Source: CANHBY01 sp031374415 (lineage in GTDB: Bacteria; Pseudomonadota; Gammaproteobacteria; Burkholderiales; Burkholderiaceae_C). From it: a stretch of DNA of 64,000 bases. Each line of letters starts with the position of its first letter. Within the stretch, counting starts at the first letter, position 1. The notes beneath the pieces are model-generated. The model worked only from the letters and a program-made list of their open reading frames with translations. It did no database searches and was not told where the DNA came from. The stretch spans positions 1 through 64,000 of the forward strand of contig JANMGB010000277.1 in assembly GCA_031374415.1 (NCBI GenBank), given 5' to 3'. Positions 42,561 through 51,914 of this stretch are shown here, piece by piece. A program made the position numbers and the translations under genes.

Positions 42561-43841
42561 ATGAAAAAAGGGTTCTTCATCATCATGTCGGCGCAGTTTT
42601 TCAGCTCGCTGGCCGACAATGCATTGTTCGTCGCAGCAGTGGCTTTGCTCCAACTCTCCGGGGCGGACACGTGGCAGGAAGCCTCGTTGGTGCCCATGTT
42701 TGCTTTGTTCTACGTGTTGCTGGCACCCTTCGTGGGGCCGTTTGCTGACGCCTTTCCCAAAGGCCGGGTGATGTTCGTGTCCAACCTCATCAAGGTGGTG
42801 GGTTGTTTGATGATGTTGTTCGGCTCACACCCCCTGCTGTCGTATGCCATCGTCGGTTTGGGCGCGGCTGCTTACTCGCCGGCCAAGTACGGCATCTTGA
42901 CCGAGTTGTTGCCCAACTCTCAGTTGGTCAAAGCCAATGGCTGGATCGAGGGGCTGACCATCGCCTCGATCATTTTGGGGGTGTTGCTGGGGGGGCAGTT
43001 GCTGGGGAAAAACATCTCGGACCACCTGCTGTTGGTTGATATTCCGGGCATCCAGACGTCGATCAATACCGCCCCCGAAGTCGCCATCGCGGCGCTGATC
43101 TCCTTGTATGCCCTGGCAGCGCTGTTCAACCTGGGCATCCCACGCACCGACGCCGCCCTGCAACCCATCGCCTTTGGCCCGATCAGTTTGATCTCGGACT
43201 TTGCTCGTTGCAACAGCCTGTTGTGGCGCGACAAGCTCGGGCAGATTTCCTTGGCCACCACCACGCTGTTCTGGGGGGCCTCAGGCAACATGCGCTACAT
43301 CGTGCTCGCCTGGGCTGGCGCGGCCTTGGCGTATGACATGACCAAGGCCTCAGCACTGGTCGGCGTGGTGGCCATCGGCACGGCAGTGGGCGCCGTGGTG
43401 GCCGCGGTGCGCATGCGGCTGGACCAAGCGCCTTCGGTGATCGTTTTGGGCATGATCATGGGCGCGCTGGTGCTGGCGATGAACTTCATCACCAGCTTGG
43501 GTGTCGCCATTCCGTTTTTGATTCTTCTGGGCGCGATTGGGGGGTTTTTGGTCGTGCCCATGAATGCCCTGTTGCAACACCGCGGCCACAACCTGATGGG
43601 CGCGGGCCGCTCCATCGCGGTGCAAAACTTCAACGAGCAAGCTTGCATTTTGGGCATGGGGATCTTCTATGCTGGCGTCACTCGCTTGGGCCTGAGCGCC
43701 TTTCAGGCGATCACGATTTTTGGCCTGATTGTGTTGACGGTGTCGTGGGTGATTCGGCGCTGGCATCAACAAAACCTGCTTAACCACCCTGATGAAGTCA
43801 AGCGGCTGCTGGCGATTGCCCGCAGCGATTCTCACTCGTGA
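42561..43841 (+). CDS. lplT: Lysophospholipid transporter, MFS family
   Basis: About 426 aa with around twelve membrane segments. The opening KGFFIIMSAQFFSSLADNALFVAAVALL and the GPFADAFPKGRVMFVSNLIK region match LplT, which flips lysophospholipids inward across the inner membrane. The aas acyltransferase partner is not adjacent. A DMT-family gene overlaps the stop by four bases with a GTG start. Confidence 0.9.
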   Translation: MKKGFFIIMSAQFFSSLADNALFVAAVALLQLSGADTWQEASLVPMFALFYVLLAPFVGPFADAFPKGRVMFVSNLIKVVGCLMMLFGSHPLLSYAIVGLGAAAYSPAKYGILTELLPNSQLVKANGWIEGLTIASIILGVLLGGQLLGKNISDHLLLVDIPGIQTSINTAPEVAIAALISLYALAALFNLGIPRTDAALQPIAFGPISLISDFARCNSLLWRDKLGQISLATTTLFWGASGNMRYIVLAWAGAALAYDMTKASALVGVVAIGTAVGAVVAAVRMRLDQAPSVIVLGMIMGALVLAMNFITSLGVAIPFLILLGAIGGFLVVPMNALLQHRGHNLMGAGRSIAVQNFNEQACILGMGIFYAGVTRLGLSAFQAITIFGLIVLTVSWVIRRWHQQNLLNHPDEVKRLLAIARSDSHS

Positions 43842-44761
43842 GCGCCGCATTGGCCCCGGCGGCCCGGGGCCTGCCCGCCTTGGCCCTCACGTTCAATGCT
43901 TTGGCTTGGGGTGTGTCGTGGTGGCCCTTGCGCTATCTGGAGCAACAAGGCCTGCATGCCCTGTGGTCAACGGCCATGGTGTTTGCCTGTGCGGCCCTGC
44001 TGATCGCTTGCGTGCAACCCCAAGCGGTGCGCCAGGTGCTGCGTTCACCCGCGTTGTGGGGGGTGATGTTGGCGGCGGGGGCCACCAATGCCTCATTCAG
44101 CTGGGCCGTGACCATCGGCGATGTGGTGCGGGTGGTGTTGCTGTTTTACCTGACCCCCTTGTGGACGGTGGTGCTGGCGCGCTGGCTGCTGAACGAGCCC
44201 CTGTCGCCCGCCTCGCTGGTGCGCGTGGCCCTGAGCGTGGGTGGTGCGGCAATGGTGCTGTGGCCTGAGGCCAGCAGCAGCTCGGGAAGCTGGCCCGTGC
44301 CCCGCTCCTTGGCCGATGCCTTGGGCGTGGCTGGGGGATTTTTCTTTGCGCTGAACAATGTGCTGCTGCGGCGCGAGGCCGCGCGTGACGATGCCAGCCG
44401 CGTCCTGGCTATGTTTTTGGGCGGGGCGCTGATGGCAGGGGGCTGCGGGGTGCTGCTGTCAGGCTTGTCGCTGGTGGCTTGGCCGGCGCCGCAGGGTGGC
44501 TGGATCTTCGGCGTGTTGGGCTTGGTCCTGATGTTCTTGCTCAGCAATCTGGCCTTGCAATACGGCACCTCGCACCTGCCCGCCAACATCGCCGCCATGA
44601 TCATGATGAGCGAGGTCTTGTTCGCCGCGCTATCGACCACTTGGTGGACTTCGTCCGTCCTGCAACCGCAAGTGCTTTGGGGCGGCAGCTTGATTTTGCT
44701 CGCTGGCGTGTTGGCATGGTGGTCGCCAGAAAACCCCCGCCCCAAGACCGCGCTATCCTGA
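43838..44761 (+). CDS. EamA-family (DMT) transporter
   Basis: About 307 aa, roughly ten membrane segments in two EamA repeats (for example FNALAWGVSWWPLRYLEQQG and EVLFAALSTTWWT). Translation starts at GTG 43838, overlapping the lplT stop (GTGA), so it is coupled to lplT. Substrate unknown; EamA carriers export amino acids or other small metabolites. The downstream glutathione peroxidase gene is separated by 40 bp. Confidence 0.88.
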   Translation: MSAALAPAARGLPALALTFNALAWGVSWWPLRYLEQQGLHALWSTAMVFACAALLIACVQPQAVRQVLRSPALWGVMLAAGATNASFSWAVTIGDVVRVVLLFYLTPLWTVVLARWLLNEPLSPASLVRVALSVGGAAMVLWPEASSSSGSWPVPRSLADALGVAGGFFFALNNVLLRREAARDDASRVLAMFLGGALMAGGCGVLLSGLSLVAWPAPQGGWIFGVLGLVLMFLLSNLALQYGTSHLPANIAAMIMMSEVLFAALSTTWWTSSVLQPQVLWGGSLILLAGVLAWWSPENPRPKTALS

Positions 44762-44801
44762 TGCTTTAACCCGTTCGATACGCATCGACAAGGAGAACCC
44801 C

Positions 44802-45287
44802 ATGTCCAGCATTCACGACTTTGAAGCCCTGTCCATTGGAGGCGAAGATTTTCGCTTCGCTGATCTGCGTGGCAAGGTGGTGTTGGTGGTCAACACCGCC
44901 AGCGAGTGCGGCTTCACCCCGCAGTTTGCCGGGCTGGAGACACTGTGGGATCACTACAAAGACAAAGGCTTGGTGGTGGTGGGTTTCCCCAGCAACGAGT
45001 TCGGTGGCCAAGACCCCGGCAGCGATGGCGATATCGCCACGTTTTGCAAACTCAACTATGGCGTGAGCTTTCCGATGATGAGCAAAGTGAAGGTCAATGG
45101 CGCACAGGCCCACCCCCTTTGGAAATGGCTCACACACGAGGCCCCCGGGGTGCTGGGCACCACCTCCATCAAATGGAACTTCACCAAGTTTTTGGTGGGC
45201 AAGGACGGGCAAGTGATCAAACGCTACGCCCCCAACGACAAGCCGGAATCCATCGCCAGCGCCATCGAAAAAGCCTTGGGCAGCTGA
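44802..45287 (+). CDS. Glutathione/thioredoxin-type peroxidase
   Basis: About 161 aa. The peroxidatic Cys36 is in VNTASECGFTPQ; NEFGGQDPG and the late IKWNFTKFLVGKDG motif are also typical. Cys-type bacterial enzymes of this family generally use thioredoxin or glutathione to reduce peroxides. It has an AAGGAGAA ribosome site and lies 25 bp before an aminotransferase gene. Confidence 0.92.
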   Translation: MSSIHDFEALSIGGEDFRFADLRGKVVLVVNTASECGFTPQFAGLETLWDHYKDKGLVVVGFPSNEFGGQDPGSDGDIATFCKLNYGVSFPMMSKVKVNGAQAHPLWKWLTHEAPGVLGTTSIKWNFTKFLVGKDGQVIKRYAPNDKPESIASAIEKALGS

Positions 45288-45312
45288 CCCAACAACCCAT
45301 AGAAGGCCGCCC

Positions 45313-46506
45313 ATGTTTGCACACGTTGACGCCTATGCAGGCGACCCCATCCTGACCCTCAATGAGGCCTTCGGCCACGACCCGCGGCCCGGCAAAATCA
45401 ATCTGTCGATTGGCATTTATTTTGACGATGCCGGACAGCTGCCCGTCATGCAGGCGGTGCGCCAGGCCGAGGCCGAGCTGGCGGCCACCCTGGGGGCGCG
45501 CCCCTACCTGCCCATGGAGGGGCTGGCCGCCTACCGGCAGGCTGTGCAGGGCCTGTTGTGGGGCGCTGAGCATGAGGCCGTGCGGGCAGGCCGCATCGCC
45601 ACGATCCAAACCATCGGGGGCTCGGGCGGGCTGAAAGTGGGCAGCGATTTCCTCAAGCGCCACTTCCCGAGCAGCGCCGTGTGGGTCAGCGACCCCACCT
45701 GGGACAACCACCGCGCCATGTTCGAGGGCGCGGGCTTGACGGTGCACACCTACCCCTACTTCGACCCCGTGACTGGGGGACTGCGCTTTGACGCCATGTT
45801 GAGCACGCTGCAAACCTTGCCCCCGCGGAGCATTGTCTTGTTGCACGCCTGCTGCCACAACCCCACGGGCGTCGACCTCTCGGCAGCGCAATGGGCTGAG
45901 TTGATTGCGGTGATTCAGGCGCGGGGCTTGATCCCCTACCTCGACATCGCCTACCAAGGCTTCGGCGACGGCTTGGTCGCCGACAGCCAGCCCGTGCGCA
46001 CCTTGACCGAGGCGGGGATTTCGTTTTTTTGCGCCAGCTCGTTTTCAAAAAGCTTCTCGCTCTATGGTGAGCGCTGTGGGGCCTTGAGCGTGGTCTGCCC
46101 CGATGGCGCTCAGGCCCAATGTGTCCTGGGGCAGCTCAAGGCCACCATCCGTAAAAACTACAGCAGCCCTCCCACCTTTGGGGCCAGGGTGGTCGCCCGG
46201 GTGCTGCAAGCGCCCGCCCTGCACACCCTGTGGGCCGACGAGCTAGAGGGCATGCGTCAGCGCATTTTGAGCATGCGCCAGCGTCTGTTCCAAGAGCTGC
46301 AACAAGCCCTGCCGGGGCGCGACGTCAGCCGCTTTGTGACGCAGCGGGGCATGTTCAGCACCACTGGCCTGAGCCCGGCCCAGGTCGACACCCTCAAAGA
46401 CGCGCACGGCGTGTACCTGGTTCGCTCGGGGCGCCTGTGTGTGGCGGGTTTGAACGTCGGCAATGTGGATCGGGTGGCGCAGGCCTTGGCTGTCGTGATG
46501 GGGTGA
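45313..46506 (+). CDS. Aromatic/aspartate aminotransferase (AspC/TyrB-like)
   Basis: About 397 aa fold-type I enzyme. It starts MFAHVDAYAGDPILTLNEAF and has QTIGGSGGLKVGSDFLKR, WVSDPTWDNHRAMFE, LHACCHNPTGVDLS, YLDIAYQGFGDGL, the PLP Lys in ASSFSKSFSLYGERCGAL, and a final SGRLCVAGLN region with the substrate Arg. It transaminates aspartate, tyrosine or phenylalanine with 2-oxoglutarate. Confidence 0.93.
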   Translation: MFAHVDAYAGDPILTLNEAFGHDPRPGKINLSIGIYFDDAGQLPVMQAVRQAEAELAATLGARPYLPMEGLAAYRQAVQGLLWGAEHEAVRAGRIATIQTIGGSGGLKVGSDFLKRHFPSSAVWVSDPTWDNHRAMFEGAGLTVHTYPYFDPVTGGLRFDAMLSTLQTLPPRSIVLLHACCHNPTGVDLSAAQWAELIAVIQARGLIPYLDIAYQGFGDGLVADSQPVRTLTEAGISFFCASSFSKSFSLYGERCGALSVVCPDGAQAQCVLGQLKATIRKNYSSPPTFGARVVARVLQAPALHTLWADELEGMRQRILSMRQRLFQELQQALPGRDVSRFVTQRGMFSTTGLSPAQVDTLKDAHGVYLVRSGRLCVAGLNVGNVDRVAQALAVVMG

Positions 46507-46586
46507 TGCGCCGCGCACCGTTTATGGGTTTATGGCTGCTTTTGTGCTCTTTTCACTGCATTGACCCAAGCTGACATATCCTAAAG

Positions 46587-47048
46587 TTGAAGCTGTCTGT
46601 ATTTTGCAAGCCTATTGCCCACCAACGACTGCTTTCAAAACGTCACGTGACTGCGCCCTCGCCCACCCCATCGCCCATTGAAGGGCTTCAATCGGGGACC
46701 ATCGAAAACCGGGTCGCCGCCAGGCGCAACGTGACCTGGAAGGCGCGCTTGATGTCGCAACAAGGCACCATGATGGAGGCCAAAACGTCCGACATCAGCG
46801 CCTCGGGCGTGGGCTTGGTGGGCGAGCACGCCCTGGTTCAGCAAAGCGTGATGCAGTTGGCCTTGCAAGTTCCTCACCTCACGCAGCCAGCCAGCTTTGT
46901 GGTGGTCACGGGCCGCGTCAGAATTGTCTTTCACGTATTGAAGGGGGGCATGTACCGCTCAGGCGCTCAATGGGTCGACCTGGCTGAGCCGTTTCAGGTG
47001 CTGTTGAGCTCGTGGGTCGAGCGCCTGCCCGGTCGCACACTCGATTGA
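46587..47048 (+). CDS. PilZ domain protein
   Basis: About 153 aa if a TTG start is used; GTG at 46647 is an alternative (about 133 aa) and the choice is not clear because neither has a strong ribosome site. The c-di-GMP-binding PilZ signature is seen as RVAARRNVTWKARL followed by TSDISASGVGL (RxxxR then DxSxxG). It is likely a small c-di-GMP effector. c-di-GMP enzymes nearby are the broken GGDEF-EAL gene. Confidence 0.75.
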   Translation: MKLSVFCKPIAHQRLLSKRHVTAPSPTPSPIEGLQSGTIENRVAARRNVTWKARLMSQQGTMMEAKTSDISASGVGLVGEHALVQQSVMQLALQVPHLTQPASFVVVTGRVRIVFHVLKGGMYRSGAQWVDLAEPFQVLLSSWVERLPGRTLD

Positions 47049-47149
47049 CCGGGCCATTGCGAGCAGGGCCCGGGCCCTGATGATGTCGGCACCGACGCCA
47101 AGACGCACAATCCTGCAACCGCCAACTATTCACGCACACGGAGACTCCC

Positions 47150-47827
47150 ATGGCAGACACCTCGCCTTTCGCCAAATTCGTTCCCGGCTTTGACTTTTTG
47201 CAGGGGTTGGTCAGCAATGCGGGCGCCGCCCTACCGGGCATCGGGCAATGGGTCGCGCCCACGCTGAACCCGCAAGAACTCGAAAAACGCATCAATGAGC
47301 TGCGCACGGTGCAGTTCTGGCTGGAGCAAAACGCCCGCATGCTGGGGGCCACGGTTCAAGCCCTGGAAGTGCAGCGCATGACCTTGTCAACCCTCAAGAC
47401 CATGAACGTCCAGATGGACGACCTGCGCGAGTCATTGCAGATCAAAACCCCCGACGCCTCGGCCACCATCGCGAACTTCTTCGCCCCTTCCGCCGCGCCT
47501 CCTGCGCCTCCTGCGCCCCAAGCGGCGCCCGCCACAGCCGGCGCCGCACCCCCGCCCGGGGTGGATCCCATGCAGTGGTGGGGCGCCTTGACACAGCAAT
47601 TCACCCAGTTGGCCACGCAAGCCATGCAACAAAGCGCCACGGACGTGAGCAAGCACATGGCCCAACAGTTGGCGGCCAAAGCGGATGCTGGGGCCGCAGA
47701 CAGCACAGCCAGTCGCTCAGCCCACACCAAAGCCGCACCGCCAACCGCGGCCAAGAAGCCCGCCATTCAACCCGGGGTCAAGCCTGGCGCCAAAGCCACG
47801 CCCAGATCGCGCCCAGCGAAAGACTGA
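47150..47827 (+). CDS. PhaM-family polyhydroxyalkanoate granule regulatory protein
   Basis: About 225 aa. The conserved N-terminal part (FVPGFDFLQGLV, PTLNPQELEKRINELRTVQ, LEQNARMLGATVQALE) is followed by a Pro/Ala-rich linker and a basic, histone-tail-like C-terminus rich in Lys, Pro and Ala. In Ralstonia PhaM links PHA granules to the nucleoid and activates the synthase. It suggests this organism stores polyhydroxyalkanoate, though no phaC is in the window. Confidence 0.85.
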   Translation: MADTSPFAKFVPGFDFLQGLVSNAGAALPGIGQWVAPTLNPQELEKRINELRTVQFWLEQNARMLGATVQALEVQRMTLSTLKTMNVQMDDLRESLQIKTPDASATIANFFAPSAAPPAPPAPQAAPATAGAAPPPGVDPMQWWGALTQQFTQLATQAMQQSATDVSKHMAQQLAAKADAGAADSTASRSAHTKAAPPTAAKKPAIQPGVKPGAKATPRSRPAKD

Positions 47828-47865
47828 GCCCGGTGCCGCGCCAAACGCAAGGCACGACAGCCAGC

Positions 47866-49050
47866 GTGAAGACCTTTCTTCACGCCCACGCCACGCACCC
47901 TGATTGGGCCATGGCACTGGCCCTGGTGTGCGCGCAAATTGCCGCCCAATGCGGGCGCCCGGGCCGTGTCGCCCAGCCCACCCTGGGTTGGCTCTATCTC
48001 ACCGAGCCCTATGCCCCCGCGGCTGACGCGGTGTGGCAAGCGGTGCAAAAACAATGGCCTGGGGTGGCTTGGGTGGGGGGCGTGAGTCGGGGCATTTTGG
48101 CCACCGGGGCCGAGTACCTCAACGAGCCCGCGCTGGCCGTGATGTTGACTGACCTGCCGGCTGCGCAATTTCAGGTGTTCTCGGGGCGACAGCCCTTGCC
48201 AGCCGTGCCGCAGGGGCATTTTCGGGCGGCGGTCGCGCAAGTGCATGGCGACCCCCACACCCCTGACGTCGATGAGCTGGTTCGTGAGCTGGCCGAGCGC
48301 ACCCAGGCTGGCTACCTGTTTGGCGGGCTGATGCACTCGCCACGCACGACCACCGGCGTGCACCTGGCCAACGGGGTGTTTACCGGCGGCCTGTCTGGCG
48401 TGGCCTTCAGCGACCAGGTGGCTCTGCTGTGCCGCGTGACACAGGGCTGCCAGCCGGTGGGCCCGACCCGCGAGGTCACGCAAGCCAAAGACAACCTCGT
48501 CTACACCCTCGACGGCGCCCCCGCACTGGACTGCCTGCTGAGCGACCTGGGGCTGCCCGCCATGGCCCACCCAGACGCTTTGCGGCGACTGCGTCAGACC
48601 ATGGCAGGCATCAGCACCGCCGGCGATGCGGGCCAGCCTCGATCAGGTCACTTCGGCACCGACACCACGGTGCGAGAGCTGATTGGCTTTGAGCCCTTGC
48701 GCCGCGGCGTTGCGGTGGGTGACGCGATGCAAGCGGGCATGCAACTCACCTTTTGCGACCGCGATGCCGCTGCAGCACGGCGCGATTTGGTGCGCATCTG
48801 CGCCGAGATCCGTGAAGAGCTCGATGCCCAACAACAGGCCGTGGCAGGCGCGCTGTACGTCAGCTGTGCTGGACGCGGCGGCGCGCACTTTGGTGCGCCC
48901 AACGGCGAGATGGCCATCGTGCAGCACGCGCTGGGCGATGTGCCCTTGGTGGGCTTCTTTGGTGCAGGCGAAATCGCACGCCATCACCTCTACGGCTACA
49001 CCGGCGTCCTGAGCGTGTGGTGCAAGGCGCAAGGCCAGGGCGTGCTGTGA
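47866..49050 (+). CDS. FIST domain-containing sensory protein
   Basis: About 394 aa from GTG 47866 (MKTFLHAHATHPDWAMALA); an upstream in-frame stretch overlaps phaM-type sequence and is not protein-like. The FIST N domain (VAWVGGVSRGILATGAEYL) and FIST_C (ALYVSCAGRGGAHFG, FFGAGEIARHHLYGYTGVL) are complete. FIST domains bind small ligands, possibly amino acids, in signalling proteins, but here no output domain is attached. Confidence 0.88.
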   Translation: MKTFLHAHATHPDWAMALALVCAQIAAQCGRPGRVAQPTLGWLYLTEPYAPAADAVWQAVQKQWPGVAWVGGVSRGILATGAEYLNEPALAVMLTDLPAAQFQVFSGRQPLPAVPQGHFRAAVAQVHGDPHTPDVDELVRELAERTQAGYLFGGLMHSPRTTTGVHLANGVFTGGLSGVAFSDQVALLCRVTQGCQPVGPTREVTQAKDNLVYTLDGAPALDCLLSDLGLPAMAHPDALRRLRQTMAGISTAGDAGQPRSGHFGTDTTVRELIGFEPLRRGVAVGDAMQAGMQLTFCDRDAAAARRDLVRICAEIREELDAQQQAVAGALYVSCAGRGGAHFGAPNGEMAIVQHALGDVPLVGFFGAGEIARHHLYGYTGVLSVWCKAQGQGVL

Positions 49051-49092
49051 GTCCGCCCAAAAACGTCCTCGGGCGCGGGCACCGCAACGCCG

Positions 49093-49296
49093 TCAAAAAA
49101 GCCTGAGCTGCACGCCCCGCGGCCGGAGGTGGTTTGGCGGTCGGCGGGGGGGCCCGCCTCGGGCTTGCAGCGGGATGCTGGGCAACACGGGGGGTTTGCG
49201 GGCTCGCAAGCCCTGCGCAAGGCGAGCGGTTTCATCGGCTTGCACAGCCGCCTGCACGAGTGCGGCCCGCAGGGTTTCATCCAGAACATGAGACAT
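49093..49296 (-). CDS. Small basic protein of unknown function
   Basis: About 67 aa starting at ATG 49296 (MSHVLDETLRAALVQAAV), preceded by AGGAG seven bases upstream, the best-placed ribosome site nearby. The C-terminal third is Pro/Arg-rich (QARGGPPRRPPNHLRPRG). No family recognised. It is convergent with the FIST gene, ending 42 bp from its stop. Could be chance, but the strong ribosome site and the ordered helical N-terminus support it. Confidence 0.5.
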   Translation of the reverse strand: MSHVLDETLRAALVQAAVQADETARLAQGLRARKPPVLPSIPLQARGGPPRRPPNHLRPRGVQLRLF

Positions 49297-49429
49297 CAGA
49301 CAGCTCCTATCGCTACCACTGACAACGACGACAGTCTTGAGCATCCTAGGTCATGTCAATGCACACTCCATACGGGCTGACCCGCATAAGTGGCAAGCTC
49401 GCTGCGCGACCACTTGAATGGGGGGGGGA

Positions 49430-49566
49430 CCTCGTACCCCGTCCCAGTGGATTTGAACGGTTGAATTTTTGACAGGCCGATGGCGAAGTACACAGGCTGA
49501 TGGATTTCCGCCTGCGCGGGAATGACATGGCGAGATGCCAACCCCTGCGCCCGTCATCCCCGCGGT
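49430..49566 (+). repeat. MITE-like repeat, copy D (left half only)
   Basis: The left end ACCCCGTCCCAGTGGATTTG and the first half of the core are present, with a decayed first hairpin (ATTTCCGCCTGCGCGGGAAT). The copy breaks off in the second hairpin at GTCATCCCCGCGG, seven bases before the stop of the convergent chemoreceptor gene. Confidence 0.75.
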
Positions 49567-49572
49567 CCCCGC

Positions 49573-51135
49573 TCAGCCTGTGCGCAAGGTGCCGATCGAC
49601 TCAGCCAAGCGGCGCGCCTGTAGTTTGAGCGACTCTGCCGCGCCAGCCGCTTGCTCGACCATGGCGGCGTTTTGTTGGGTGTGCTGGTCCATTTCAGACA
49701 CCCTTCTGTTGACCTCACTGATGCCGGAGGCTTGTTCCGCAGTGGCACGGGAGATTTCATCCACCATGGCGCTCACGCTGCGAATGGAGGTCACGATGCG
49801 TTGCATGGTTTGCCCCGCAGCCTGCACTTTCTGGGCCCCAAGGCCGGCTTGCTCCACGGACGCTTTGATCAGGGTGCGAATTTCCTTGGCCGCATCGCCG
49901 CTGCGTTGGGCCAGCGTGCGCACCTCTTGGGCAACCACCGCAAAGCCCCGCCCCTGTTCACCCGCCCGTGCGGCCTCGACAGCGGCATTGAGCGCCAGGA
50001 TGTTGGTTTGAAAGGCGATGCCGTCGATCACCCCGATGATCTCGCTGATCTTCTTCGCCTGGGTGTCAATGCGTTGCATGGTCTCAACGACATCCGACAC
50101 GGCGCGCCCCCCCTCATCGGCCACCAGGCTGGCTTGGCGCGCCAAGGCGTTGGCTTGTTCGGCACTGCCGGCACTGGCGCGCAAGGTGGTCGTCAACTGG
50201 TCGAGCGAGGTGGCGGCTTTTTCCAGCGCGCTGGCGGTGTTCTCTGTGCGGCGAGACAAATCGGCATTGCCCGAGGCGATCTCGCCACTGGCCGTATCGA
50301 CCTCATTGGCCGCTGAACGGATGTCCGTGACGATGCGGCTGAGTTGCGAGGCCACTTCGCTCATCGCCGTCAGCACTTGCCCCGTAGCGTCGCTGGACGG
50401 CGCCGTAGGTTGCACCGAGAAGTCCCCCGTGGCCATGGCGTTGGCCAGCTCGGCAGCCTCTTTGAGCGGCTTGACGATCAAGCGTGAGCTGAGCCAGGCA
50501 AAGCAGGCCGCCAAAGCCGCCGCCAGGACACAGCCCACTGCGATCAAGCCGGTATTGCTTGCAGCCAGCGCCTTGGCCTGCTCCACAACCAGCGTGGACT
50601 GCTGTTTGTCGTTCTCAATCAGTTTTCCATACGACACGTTGAGCTTGTCGTAGCTGCCTTCGATCACAGTCATGAACGAAGCGGCGTTGGACAACATGCC
50701 CGATTTGATGTCCAGCGCATCGAGTGAGGCTTGGCGGTACTTTGCAAAATCGGTGGCCACGGCGGTCAGCAACTCTTTTTCTTTGGCGGTGGTGGCGGGA
50801 TCATTCAGCATGACATCGATGTCTTTGGCATAACGGGCCAAGTCAACGTCAATGCGCTTGTCCAAGGTGGCAATGCGCTCGGCCTTGAAGCCTGCGCCCT
50901 CCCAGGCCAAACTTTGGTTCACAGCCGTATTGAGGGCGCCCAGGCGCTGACCCAATTGATTCACCTGGGACATGCTGGGCATGCGCTCTTCGCCGAGCAC
51001 AGACAAGGACTTGCTGAGCTGTTGGTTGGCGTACAGCCCAAGCAAGCCGACCAACACCAAGCAGACGACGCCCACACCTGGTGCGAGCGCCACCTTGAAG
51101 CCTACGGAGGTATTCTTCAACCAGTTCGTCAACAT
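49573..51135 (-). CDS. Methyl-accepting chemotaxis protein
   Basis: About 520 aa. N-terminal membrane helix (VALAPGVGVVCLVLVGLLGLY), a four-helix-bundle-type periplasmic domain (residues about 35-190), a second membrane helix near 195-215, HAMP (SRLIVKPLKEAAELANAMATG) and the signalling domain with the conserved hairpin tip IDGIAFQTNILALNAAVEAA and RSGDAAKEI. It passes ligand state to CheA/CheW, which are not in the window. The gene upstream on the same strand encodes a small Cache protein that may deliver ligand. Confidence 0.93.
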   Translation of the reverse strand: MLTNWLKNTSVGFKVALAPGVGVVCLVLVGLLGLYANQQLSKSLSVLGEERMPSMSQVNQLGQRLGALNTAVNQSLAWEGAGFKAERIATLDKRIDVDLARYAKDIDVMLNDPATTAKEKELLTAVATDFAKYRQASLDALDIKSGMLSNAASFMTVIEGSYDKLNVSYGKLIENDKQQSTLVVEQAKALAASNTGLIAVGCVLAAALAACFAWLSSRLIVKPLKEAAELANAMATGDFSVQPTAPSSDATGQVLTAMSEVASQLSRIVTDIRSAANEVDTASGEIASGNADLSRRTENTASALEKAATSLDQLTTTLRASAGSAEQANALARQASLVADEGGRAVSDVVETMQRIDTQAKKISEIIGVIDGIAFQTNILALNAAVEAARAGEQGRGFAVVAQEVRTLAQRSGDAAKEIRTLIKASVEQAGLGAQKVQAAGQTMQRIVTSIRSVSAMVDEISRATAEQASGISEVNRRVSEMDQHTQQNAAMVEQAAGAAESLKLQARRLAESIGTLRTG

Positions 51136-51215
51136 GAAAGCTGCTTTGGTACGCCCAGAGGTTGTGCTTATCGCCTTGACCGATGTCAGGGCGACTGCTT
51201 GTCCGTTTGTGCCTT

Positions 51216-51680
51216 TTACCGGTAAACACCGACGCCCAAAAACCCCTCGTAGTTGGCAAACTTTTGCACATAGGACGCTTTACTTTCGTTCTTTTTGGTC
51301 TCCGGATGAGGCCACTCGTATTCCACCCAACCTGGGGCCTTGGCGGCGGTGTCACGCAGTTCTTTGATCAGCGGTTTGCCATTGGGGTCTTTCAACTCGA
51401 GCAGGTTCTTGCCGATCAACTTTTCGTTGGCACCATGGGCAACGTTCACACCTTCCATGGTGTAGGCAAAAACGTACAAATCTTTCTTGTGCCAGTCTTT
51501 ATTGGCCTTGTCGGTGAAGTCTTTGAAGGCTTGTTCTGGGCCCACTTTTTTGGCATGCGCCACGGCGGCTTCCACCATGGCTTTGGCTTCGTCCTTGCTA
51601 CCGCGCTCTTGTGCAAGGGCGGTTCCGACCAAGCCCAGACAGGCCACACCAGCAACAACCCATTGCATCAATTTTTTCAT
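51216..51680 (-). CDS. Secreted single Cache domain protein
   Basis: About 154 aa from ATG 51680 (MKKLMQWVVAGVACLGLVG), a clear signal peptide cleaved near ALA. The mature protein is a sCache_2 sensor domain (DEAKAMVEAAVAHAKKVGPEQ, KDLYVFAYTMEGVNVAHG, GKNLLELKDPNGK, GWVEYEWPHPETKK). It sits 80 bp upstream of the chemoreceptor on the same strand, so it is probably a periplasmic ligand-binding partner (inference). Confidence 0.88.
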   Translation of the reverse strand: MKKLMQWVVAGVACLGLVGTALAQERGSKDEAKAMVEAAVAHAKKVGPEQAFKDFTDKANKDWHKKDLYVFAYTMEGVNVAHGANEKLIGKNLLELKDPNGKPLIKELRDTAAKAPGWVEYEWPHPETKKNESKASYVQKFANYEGFLGVGVYR

Positions 51681-51914
51681 ATCTGGCTCCAAAATGATGG
51701 TGCATAAAGGCCCGCAACACGCCCATCGCCTCGCGTGGCCTGAATCGTTATCGACACCCATTCGACGTTCTGTAATGGTGCCCTTGGATTTTCCGAGTCA
51801 ACGCATGAAATGGCGGGGTAAGGCGGTGTTTTTGTCTGCAGTTCCGCCAACCGACGGGTGCGCCACCACGACATCGGGCGACCGGCAAGCGTGACAGACT
51901 CGTAAAATGAATCC

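Noticed and set aside
51690..51914. Riboswitch (cobalamin or SAH type) before the first metH gene
   Set aside because: No conserved box such as GCCACTG or the expected multi-stem fold was recognised; a covariance search would be needed.
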